DNA of 9,949 nucleotides from CAZKRU01 sp964555235 (GTDB lineage Bacteria; Verrucomicrobiota; Verrucomicrobiia; Methylacidiphilales; CAMAQI01). Under the pieces are notes generated by a model that was not told the DNA's origin, made no database searches, and was given only the letters and a program-made list of their open reading frames with translations. This document shows, in pieces, positions 1-5,107 of this stretch (position 1 is its first letter; each line of letters starts with the position of its first letter). Location: assembly GCA_964555235.1 (NCBI GenBank), contig CAZKRU010000112.1, positions 1 through 9,949 on the forward strand, in the 5' to 3' direction. Both the position numbers and the translations under genes were made by a program.

Positions 1-108
1 AAACGCTGGCAGAAACATGGCGCCAAAATCCGCGGCCATTTTCTGAAACTAGATTGGGTGGATGTGCGCGACCCGGAAATCCTCGCCCGGTTGAATCGCA
101 ACAACTGA
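1..108 (+). CDS. C-terminal end of an unidentified protein (partial)
   Basis: An open frame runs from the window edge to a TGA at 106-108 and gives 35 residues ending in ARLNRNN. The start and most of the protein lie outside the window. The fragment is basic (KRWQKHGAKIRG) followed by an acidic-hydrophobic piece (LDWVDVRDPEIL). I do not recognise the family from this much sequence. It is taken as real because the frame is open to the edge, codon use resembles the neighbours, and the repeat-like element that starts just after its stop is placed the same way as the one after the nucleotidyltransferase stop at 2881. It converges on the minus-strand ribosomal operon that ends at 476. Confidence 0.55.
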   Translation, partial: KRWQKHGAKIRGHFLKLDWVDVRDPEILARLNRNN

Positions 109-111
109 TTC

Positions 112-180
112 TTTCACACGGAGCTCACTGCGAGCACGGAGATAGAACAAAACTTAACTCCGTATTACTCCGAACCCTCC
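112..180. repeat. Intergenic inverted-repeat element, copy A ('cacggag' type)
   Basis: Four bases after the upstream stop codon this spacer carries TCACACGGAG (114-123) and CACGGAGA (135-142), then the complementary ACTCCGT (157-163) and TACTCCG (166-172). ACGGAG at 136-141 can pair with CTCCGT at 158-163, and CGGAG at 119-123 with CTCCG at 168-172. The 10-mer TCACACGGAG and the 8-mer CACGGAGA recur exactly in the spacer after 2881. It may act as a 3'-end or terminator-like element between convergent genes, but that is inference. Confidence 0.5.
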
Positions 181-191
181 ACTTTTTAACC

Positions 192-299
192 CAGATTTTG
201 CATTAGGAAATGCAAAATCTGTCCTGGCGGGCGCCAGGACCGAAAGCATTCGGGGTAAAACCCCGCCGAGATTTCATTCACCATTTTGGTGAATGAAAT
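192..299. repeat. Run of four adjacent perfect hairpins
   Basis: Four palindromes stand almost shoulder to shoulder. H1 has arms 192-204 and 209-221 (13 bp, loop AGGA). H2 has arms 221-228 and 233-240 (8 bp GC-rich, loop GGGC). H3 has arms 251-256 and 260-265 (6 bp, CGGGGT/ACCCCG). H4 has arms 271-283 and 287-299 (13 bp, loop TTT). All four are perfectly paired. No open frame explains the sequence. A mobile repeat, a structured RNA or stacked terminators are all possible; none can be chosen from the sequence alone. Confidence 0.6.
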
Positions 300-313
300 T
301 GAAGGAGAAATCG

Positions 314-388
314 GCCTCAAAAAACCCCTCTTTCAGAGCGGATTTTTATGAGGCAAATTTTGAAATAGAGGGGCTATTGCAAAATTTG
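314..388. repeat. Further hairpins in the same spacer
   Basis: A strong hairpin has arms 354-368 and 374-388: nine pairs (CAAATTTTG with CAAAATTTG), one A/G mismatch, then five pairs (AATAG with CTATT) around the loop AGGGG. A weaker outer stem pairs GCCTCA at 314-319 with TGAGGC at 349-354 across 29 bases. Together with the four hairpins before it and the terminator after it, most of 192-458 lies inside inverted repeats. The function is unknown. Confidence 0.5.
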
Positions 389-416
389 GGTTTAATCTGG
401 AACTCAGAAACTCAAG

Positions 417-458
417 AAACGAACAAGGGGAAATCCGAAGATTTCCCCTTGTTCGTTT
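417..458 (-). terminator. Intrinsic terminator of the dksA-rpsR-rpmB operon
   Basis: Arms 417-435 and 440-458 are perfectly complementary over 19 bp around a four-base loop. On the minus strand the loop reads TTCG closed by a C-G pair, the very stable C(UUCG)G tetraloop, which points to the minus strand as the functional one. The hairpin starts 17 bases past the last stop codon of the operon (476-478). The following minus-strand sequence is only moderately T-rich (CTTGAGTT). It may also stop the convergent plus-strand transcript, which ends in GTTCGTTTTG. Confidence 0.75.
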
Positions 459-475
459 TGATGAAAAAAAGTCTT

Positions 476-679
476 TTAACCTTTTTTCAACAACGGAAGG
501 CCGGTCCGCTCGTTTTCCGAGACGATGTATCCCGCAGGAAGCGCATCCAAGGCTCCTTCCGGCTTGATCTCACCACAGAAAAAATAGAGCGTCACCTTGT
601 GCCCCCCCTTGAGCTCTTGTTCGCGACCATGGAGAAAATAGGTTTTTCCACTCTTCTTACTAACAGCGCTAAATGCCAT
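476..679 (-). CDS. Small conserved-looking protein downstream of rpmB (67 aa)
   Basis: This 67-residue protein has a KSGKTYFLHGREQELKGG-like N-terminal half, a YFF patch, and a C-terminal GALDALPAGYIVSENERTGLPLLKK segment. The pattern KSGKTYYLH...LKGG...I-Y-F...GALDxLPxGYxVxExxxTGLPxLKK is familiar from small uncharacterised bacterial proteins, but I cannot name a function. An AAGGAGGA ribosome binding site, overlapping the rpmB stop codon, sits 4 bases before the ATG and fixes the start. It is the last gene of the operon, with a strong terminator 17 bases downstream. Position suggests a translation-linked role; that is inference. There is no CxxC pair (one Cys in all) and no membrane segment. 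Confidence 0.8.
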   Translation of the reverse strand: MAFSAVSKKSGKTYFLHGREQELKGGHKVTLYFFCGEIKPEGALDALPAGYIVSENERTGLPLLKKG

Positions 680-689
680 AGATTCCTCC

Positions 690-956
690 TTATTTAATTA
701 ATTTCGCCTTACGCAAGGTTGAAAGCGCACCGTTCCGGGTGAGCGTCTTGAGCGCGCGAGCCGTCAACTTGACGGTCCGGTACTGCTTGAGCTCCGGCAC
801 ATAGATGCGCTTCGTGCGAAGATTGGGAACAAATTCACGCCGGGTGTTCGCCGTGACGTGCATACCGATACCGCCCTTTTTCTTGGCTTTACCGCTACGA
901 ATAATGCGATGGCCTTTGGTCGGCTTCGCTCCAGTGATTTGACAGCTTCGAGACAT
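690..956 (-). CDS. rpmB: 50S ribosomal protein L28 (bL28)
   Basis: 88 residues. The N-terminus MSRSCQITGAKPTKG is the typical L28 opening (E. coli MSRVCQVTGKRP). It is followed by a basic stretch with GGIGMHVTANTRREFVPNLRTKRIYVPE, matching the conserved RRFLPNL segment, and a C-terminal VKLTARALKTLTRNG like the family's V-A-AL--I---G motif. It is a structural protein of the large ribosomal subunit. Only one cysteine is present, so this is the form without a zinc-binding cysteine cluster. It starts one base after the rpsR stop (TAA-T-ATG) with no clear Shine-Dalgarno, so translation is probably coupled to rpsR. It is slightly longer than the usual 70-78 residues because of the KAKKKGGIGMHVTANT insert. 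Confidence 0.95.
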   Translation of the reverse strand: MSRSCQITGAKPTKGHRIIRSGKAKKKGGIGMHVTANTRREFVPNLRTKRIYVPELKQYRTVKLTARALKTLTRNGALSTLRKAKLIK

Positions 957-957
957 A

Positions 958-1194
958 TTATTTAAGCATCAGGATGTTGCGAGCGCGTTTGATTTCACTC
1001 GTCAGTTTACGATGGATTTTCGCCGGCATACCCGTGGCACGGCGGGGGAGAATACGTCCCTTTTCGGTCACAAATTTTTTGAGCATTTCGGTGTTCTTGA
1101 AATCAATGGCATCAATATTGATATCAACCCGCTTTTTCGGTGCGGGGGTCGTTTTGCGGCGCGGACGCCGGGCTTTTTTGATGGTAGCTCCCAT
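958..1194 (-). CDS. rpsR: 30S ribosomal protein S18 (bS18)
   Basis: 78 residues. The family core is clear: VDINIDAIDFKNTEMLKKFVTEKGRILPRRATGMPAKIHRKLTSEIKRARNILML. It includes the G-I-PRR-TG--AK--R-L---IKRAR signature that contacts 16S rRNA and S6. The N-terminal tail is basic and proline-rich (KKARRPRRKTTPAPKKR). No cysteine is present. AAGGAG, inside the end of the upstream dksA-like gene, lies 6 bases before the ATG, and only 3 bases separate the two genes. In many bacteria rpsR sits between rpsF/ssb and rplI; here it is instead with dksA and rpmB. Confidence 0.96.
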   Translation of the reverse strand: MGATIKKARRPRRKTTPAPKKRVDINIDAIDFKNTEMLKKFVTEKGRILPRRATGMPAKIHRKLTSEIKRARNILMLK

Positions 1195-1197
1195 AAC

Positions 1198-1974
1198 TTA
1201 CTCCTTTTCCTTGCGGCGTTCTTCATCGTCGCCGCCTTCCTCTTCTTCATCCGCCAGGCTATCCTCAGAGTCCATGAACTGCGGCGTGGTTTCCCATCGA
1301 CGACGTCCTTTGTTCTCCTTTTCCATTTGGGCCTGGCATTCAACGGTGAAGCGCGCGAAGGGAATCGCCTCCAGCCGGTTTCGGGGGATCGGCTTCGACG
1401 ACATCTCACAGACGCCGTACGTTCCATTCTCCACCCGCTTTAAAGCTTCTTCTACCTCGTAAAGCGCATCCTGCTCCTGTGAGAGCAAACTGAGCGCAAA
1501 ATCCTTGTCGTAAGCGTCGCTTCCTGCATCCGCTTGGTGCAATCCGAATGCCGAGGCCTCGCTCCCTTCTGGACGTGCGCGAAGACTATCTTGCGCCACA
1601 CACTGCATTTGGTCTAAAATATGATCCCGCAATTCGAGCAATTTCGCTTTTTGCTCTTTGACAAAACCGGCCGGTACATGGGTGGCGGCTTGCTTTGGGA
1701 TTTCCACACTGCCAAGCCCCAACGACGTATTCCGTTCCTTGAGACGGGTAAAATCCGTTACTTCGGGACGCGCAATCACCTTCGATTTCTCCACAACGAC
1801 CTTACTGACCTTCGCCACCACTTTGACGGCCTTGACCGGCTTAGAAGCTTTGATCGCCTTCTTGGCAACAGGTTTCGATGCCTTCACCTTCGAGGGAGCT
1901 TTCGTCTTTGACTTTGCTTTGACCTTCGAGGTTGCCATTTTTTTCTTCGGTTTTACCTTCACATTCTTACCCAT
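1198..1974 (-). CDS. DksA/TraR-family transcription factor with a lysine-rich N-terminal tail and incomplete zinc site
   Basis: 258 residues. Residues 1-65 are rich in K, A, V, S and P, with KASKPV twice (31-36 and 42-47), like a histone H1 tail. Residues 103-186 form the helical DksA region (FVKEQKAKLLELRDHILDQM, acidic QADAGSDAYDKDF tip, EVEEALKRVENGTYGVCE). Residues 189-213 are the zinc-finger region RLEAIPFARFTVEC, but of the four ligand positions only C189 and C213 are cysteine; the second and third are S192 and T210. The C-terminus is acidic (DEEEEGGDDEE). Family members bind the secondary channel of RNA polymerase and, with ppGpp, adjust rRNA and ribosomal gene transcription, which fits an operon with rpsR and rpmB. 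No Shine-Dalgarno precedes the ATG; Met13 (1938) is an alternative start. Confidence 0.85.
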   Translation of the reverse strand: MGKNVKVKPKKKMATSKVKAKSKTKAPSKVKASKPVAKKAIKASKPVKAVKVVAKVSKVVVEKSKVIARPEVTDFTRLKERNTSLGLGSVEIPKQAATHVPAGFVKEQKAKLLELRDHILDQMQCVAQDSLRARPEGSEASAFGLHQADAGSDAYDKDFALSLLSQEQDALYEVEEALKRVENGTYGVCEMSSKPIPRNRLEAIPFARFTVECQAQMEKENKGRRRWETTPQFMDSEDSLADEEEEGGDDEERRKEKE

Positions 1975-1985
1975 AAGAGGAGGGA

Positions 1986-2014
1986 TCTATAGAGGTCGCG
2001 CCGCCGCTTGGCAA
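1986..2014 (-). promoter_or_regulatory. Sigma70-like promoter of the dksA-rpsR-rpmB operon
   Basis: On the minus strand TTGCCA (2009-2014; five of six match TTGACA) is followed by a 17-base spacer and TATAGA (1986-1991; four of six match TATAAT). The -10 ends only 11 bases before the first ATG of the dksA-like gene, so a transcript started at the usual distance would have a leader of about 4-6 bases. This is a consensus match read by eye, not evidence of activity. Confidence 0.5.
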
Positions 2015-2126
2015 ATCAAAATTTCTCCCCAGCCCTTTCGCGCCAACCTCTTTGACGCTTTTTACCTGCTAAAACGCCCTTTGGAGGCATTGCTCTTTTT
2101 TTCGCAAATTCCTCCCGATCGAAGGC

Positions 2127-2155
2127 TTGTCATCCTCCTCCCCTTACTCCATTTT
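2127..2155 (+). promoter_or_regulatory. Weak candidate promoter of the nucleotidyltransferase gene
   Basis: TTGTCA (2127-2132; five of six match TTGACA) is followed by a 17-base spacer and CATTTT (2150-2155; only three of six match TATAAT). It ends 6 bases before the ATG at 2162, so if real the mRNA would be essentially leaderless. Support is weak because the -10 is poor and the region is pyrimidine-rich. Confidence 0.22.
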
Positions 2156-2161
2156 AAGCCC

Positions 2162-2881
2162 ATGATTCCGTCTCCACCCACCCCCCTTGCTCTGATTTTA
2201 GCTGGCGGATTGGGGACCCGGCTACGCTCGGTGATCACTACGCCAAAGGTTCTTGCCCCCGTTTTAGGTCGTCCGTTTCTGACCCACCTCTTGGATCAAC
2301 TCGTCGCCTATCGGATTCCCCAAGTCATTCTCGCCACGGGTCATCAAGCGGATTTGGTTGAGGCTGCCATCGGAACGCAATATCAATCCCTCCGAATCCT
2401 TTACTCTCGTGAATCGGAACCTCGTGGAACGGGAGGCGCCCTGCGGCTCGCGCTCCCTCAAATCACCGAAGGCCCTCTGATGGTCTTTAATGGCGACTCT
2501 TACTCCACCGCCGATCTCATCGCAGCACGCCGTTTTCACGATCACCACCATGCGGAAGCGACCCTCGTCCTTCAAAAAGTTCCCGATGCCTCTCGTTTTG
2601 GCCGGGTTCAAACCGATCCCGATGGCCGTATTCTCGCCTTTGAGGAAAAGCAAAACCGTTCCGAACCGGCCTGGGTCAACGCCGGGATCTATTTTTTAAG
2701 CCGTCGATTTTTGGAATCGATCCCTGAAAATCGCTCCGTCTCGTTGGAGCGCGAAGTTTTTCCCCAATGGATCAACCGAGGCCTCTACGCCTTTCATGCC
2801 CCTGGCCTCTTTCATGACATCGGCACTCCGGAATCCTATCCGGCGACTGAATCATTCCTTCAATCACTTCAAACGAACTGA
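2162..2881 (+). CDS. Sugar-phosphate nucleotidyltransferase (HddC/RmlA-like)
   Basis: 239 residues. Residues 10-40 hold the nucleotide-binding signature LILAGGLGTRLR...TPKVLAPVLGRPF with the catalytic-type lysine in TPK (K29). GTGGAL lies at 89-94, NGDS with the metal-binding aspartate at 110-113, EEK at 161-163, NAGIYFLS at 173-180 and DIGTPESY at 219-226. This is the order of the NTP_transferase fold. The short single-domain length and the DIGTPESY ending are typical of D-glycero-D-manno-heptose 1-phosphate guanylyltransferases (HddC) and close sugar-1-phosphate nucleotidyltransferases; which sugar and nucleotide are used cannot be read here. It would supply an activated sugar for surface polysaccharide. 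The frame stays open back to 1658 but that part is antisense to the dksA-like gene, so the ATG at 2162, where similarity begins, is chosen. No strong Shine-Dalgarno is visible. Confidence 0.88.
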   Translation: MIPSPPTPLALILAGGLGTRLRSVITTPKVLAPVLGRPFLTHLLDQLVAYRIPQVILATGHQADLVEAAIGTQYQSLRILYSRESEPRGTGGALRLALPQITEGPLMVFNGDSYSTADLIAARRFHDHHHAEATLVLQKVPDASRFGRVQTDPDGRILAFEEKQNRSEPAWVNAGIYFLSRRFLESIPENRSVSLEREVFPQWINRGLYAFHAPGLFHDIGTPESYPATESFLQSLQTN

Positions 2882-2889
2882 TTTCAGGT

Positions 2890-2981
2890 TTTCTCACACG
2901 GAGTCACGGAGACCACAGAGGGTTGAGCTCTAAACTCAAAAACCAAAAATCTCCGCGAGCTCCGCGCCTCCGCGCGAGGAA
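2890..2981. repeat. Intergenic inverted-repeat element, copy B ('cacggag' type)
   Basis: The left arm at 2892-2912 contains TCACACGGAG and CACGGAGA. The right arm at 2950-2980 reads TCTCCGCGAGCTCCGCGCC followed by TCCGCGCGAGGA, and is its imperfect complement with a 7-10-base period. A small inner stem pairs TTGAG (2923-2927) with CTCAA (2935-2939). It lies between the convergent nucleotidyltransferase and lutC genes and begins within about 10 bases of the former's stop. It shares two exact words with copy A at 112-180. A terminator-like role is plausible but inferred. Confidence 0.55.
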
Positions 2982-3000
2982 AGCCAACCCACGACGATCC

Positions 3001-3687
3001 TCAATCCTCCATCAACAAAACGGTCACTCGTTTCGGCCCATGCGCTCCCAAAACCAAGATCCGCTCGATATCCCCTGTGCGGCTCGGACCCGTGATAAAT
3101 GAAATCATGCTCGGATAGTTTCCCTCGTAGCGCACTTTGAGTTGATGAAACGCCTCCGGCAAATCTGCCACGAGCTGACTCATCTTCGCCACCACGACAT
3201 GATGCGGCGGTAAAACTGAAATACCACGCCCGCCACAAGTTCGACTACTCACCACGACAGAACCAGTCTGGGCCACCAACGCCTCGCACTCCGTAAAACC
3301 GACATCGCATGATTTGAGTTTATCCACCGGATAACCTCCTGCCACATCAAGAAGCGGAATTGAAAAAGCACCCCGCACCGAATCCAACAACGCTCCTCGA
3401 TGAATGGCTGCATTTTTCCACTCGGATTGATGCTCCTGAATCCAACCTTCCACTTCTGAGCGCCCCTTCACGACTTGAAATTCTGTCTTTAATTCCGCCG
3501 ACTGCTTCGCAAAAAGGGCAATTCGCGCCTCACAAGTAGATCCAACCTCCGGAAGCCACGCTTGAAACTTGTCAGGTGATGGCATCTGATCGATCTGAGC
3601 TGCCACTCCATGATGCCCCGGAATCGGCGCCAGAACCTGCAGTGCCTCCCGAATCCGCCCCAATACTTGATTGCGAGTCTCCATCAT
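3001..3687 (-). CDS. lutC: LutC-like LUD-domain protein (lactate utilisation)
   Basis: 228 residues from the chosen start. The LUD domain is recognisable by AGGYPVDKLKSCDVGFTECEALVAQTGSVVVSS (116-148), GGRGISVLPPHHVVV (152-166) and FITGPSRTGDIERILVLGAHGP (197-218). LutC acts with LutA and LutB in an iron-sulfur complex that oxidises L-lactate to pyruvate. The frame is open 8 codons further upstream, but the ATG at 3687 overlaps the lutB stop as ATGA, a usual sign of translational coupling, and the extra residues (MGETETRR) lie wholly inside lutB. A second ATG follows at once (3684). No lutA is seen in the window. The gene ends 20 bases from repeat element B. Confidence 0.88.
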   Translation of the reverse strand: MMETRNQVLGRIREALQVLAPIPGHHGVAAQIDQMPSPDKFQAWLPEVGSTCEARIALFAKQSAELKTEFQVVKGRSEVEGWIQEHQSEWKNAAIHRGALLDSVRGAFSIPLLDVAGGYPVDKLKSCDVGFTECEALVAQTGSVVVSSRTCGGRGISVLPPHHVVVAKMSQLVADLPEAFHQLKVRYEGNYPSMISFITGPSRTGDIERILVLGAHGPKRVTVLLMED

Positions 3688-5102
3688 ACGCCTCGTTTCC
3701 GTTTCGCCCAATAATCCTTGAAGGTCCCCTCCGGCGTTTTCGGCAATTCACGGGTCTTGGTCCAAGAGAGCACCGGATCCAATACACTCGCTTTGATGAG
3801 GCGATGCAATACGAGCAGGAACGGAGTCAGCTTTGCGTTAAGTCGATAAATCCAGATCGAATTCATCGCCACAACAAATCCCTGAAACAGCAATTTTTCC
3901 CACCAAACCGGACGCGCCTCCGCCGCATTTCGGCGGTTGTGCAAGAGGTGGTGATGAATATCAATTTTCACCGGACACGCTTCCGTACAGGCCCCGCAAA
4001 GGGATGACGCCCCTGAAAGATGCTTCCAGTCCTGTAATCCCTTGAAATGCGGCGTGATCACCGAACCAATCGGCCCCTGATACGTCGTTCCGTAGGAAAA
4101 CCCTCCGATATTTTTAAAAATCGGACAGACGTTCAGACACGCGCCACACCGAATACAATGCAGCGCATCGCGTTGTTGCGGATCCGCCAAAAGACGGGTT
4201 CGGTGATTATCCAAAAGGACGACATGAAATTCTTCCGGACCATCCGGCTCATCCGCCGTTTTTGGTCCGGCATAAAGCGTGTTATATCCAGTCAACGTCT
4301 GACCCGCCCCCGCCGTCGCCAACAACGGGAGAAAAAGCGCCAGGTCTTCAAAGCGAGGGAGCACTTTTTCAATTCCCATCACCGCCACATGAATCCGGGG
4401 AAGTCCCGCCGTTAAGCGCGCATTCCCTTCGTTCTCTGTGATTGAAATCATTCCCGTCTCGGCAATGGCAAAATTGGCTCCAGTAATTCCCATCTCCGCG
4501 CGACAATATTTTTCCCGCATCACCCCTCGTGCAATCATTGTCAATTCTTCAGGCGTCTCCACCGAAGGAGATCCGAGTTCTTTTTGAAAAGTCTGATTCA
4601 CTTCCTGACGCGACAGATGCATCGACGGAAAAACAAAATGGTACGGGGGCTCTTTGCGAAGCTGCTGAATGAACTCCCCCAAATCCGATTCGATCACTTC
4701 ACATCCAATTTTCTCCATCGCCGAATTGAGACGGATCTCCTCGGAAGTCATGCTCTTGGATTTAATCACCGACCGAACGCCTCGCGCTTTCGCCAGATCA
4801 ACGATGTACTGCTTGGCCGCTTCGCCATCGGGAGCCCAAAAAACTTTTACCCCGCGAGCCGTAATTTTTTGCTCAAACTCTTCGAGATAGTGATCGAGAT
4901 GATTGACCCCCTCCCACTTGATCTCCGCCGCCGCTTGACGGGCTTCCGCCCAATTGAGATACGTCCCCTTCTTCTCGTCACGCTTAACGTAGTATTTCCC
5001 AAGCGCGCTCTGAATCCGGGCGCGGTGCGTCAAATCTGCGGAGACGCGGCGCGCATCGCGAAAAAACTGCTGCTTTGGAGCTTCCGTGACGGCATCGCTC
5101 AT
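3684..5102 (-). CDS. lutB: LutB/LldF-like iron-sulfur protein (lactate utilisation)
   Basis: 472 residues, close to the roughly 475 of the family. The N-terminal two thirds form a LUD domain (SVIKSKSMTSEEIRLN at 111-126, GITGANFAIAETGMISITENEGN at 205-227). The C-terminal part has two iron-sulfur motifs: C316, C319, C322 and C326 followed by Pro (CIRCGACLNVCP), and C369, C372 and C376 followed by Pro (CGACTEACPVKIDIHHHL). It is expected to carry electrons in cytoplasmic L-lactate oxidation. It starts 5 bases after the pheS stop with only a weak TAAG upstream, so it is probably translated by coupling within the pheS transcript. Its usual partner lutC follows with a 4-base overlap. Related LUD/ferredoxin proteins exist in other pathways, but the lutC neighbour favours the lactate role. 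Confidence 0.9.
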   Translation of the reverse strand: MSDAVTEAPKQQFFRDARRVSADLTHRARIQSALGKYYVKRDEKKGTYLNWAEARQAAAEIKWEGVNHLDHYLEEFEQKITARGVKVFWAPDGEAAKQYIVDLAKARGVRSVIKSKSMTSEEIRLNSAMEKIGCEVIESDLGEFIQQLRKEPPYHFVFPSMHLSRQEVNQTFQKELGSPSVETPEELTMIARGVMREKYCRAEMGITGANFAIAETGMISITENEGNARLTAGLPRIHVAVMGIEKVLPRFEDLALFLPLLATAGAGQTLTGYNTLYAGPKTADEPDGPEEFHVVLLDNHRTRLLADPQQRDALHCIRCGACLNVCPIFKNIGGFSYGTTYQGPIGSVITPHFKGLQDWKHLSGASSLCGACTEACPVKIDIHHHLLHNRRNAAEARPVWWEKLLFQGFVVAMNSIWIYRLNAKLTPFLLVLHRLIKASVLDPVLSWTKTRELPKTPEGTFKDYWAKRKRGV

Positions 5103-5107
5103 TCGAC

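Noticed and set aside
192..458. CRISPR array
   Set aside because: The inverted repeats differ in sequence from one another, and there is no constant direct repeat with regular spacers.
293..697. A 134-residue plus-strand open frame over the end of the ribosomal operon
   Set aside because: It runs through the hairpin cluster and antisense to the well supported 67-residue gene, has no family resemblance, and its start lies inside a hairpin arm.
974..1462. Long plus-strand frames over rpsR and the dksA-like gene
   Set aside because: They are serine/arginine-rich mirror frames of clear minus-strand genes.
1658..2161. Upstream 168-codon extension of the nucleotidyltransferase frame
   Set aside because: It is antisense to the dksA-like gene and its promoter, and family similarity begins at the ATG at 2162.
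3688..3711. Longer start for lutC giving 236 residues
   Set aside because: The added eight residues are inside lutB and do not resemble the family; the ATGA overlap at 3687 is the more usual arrangement.
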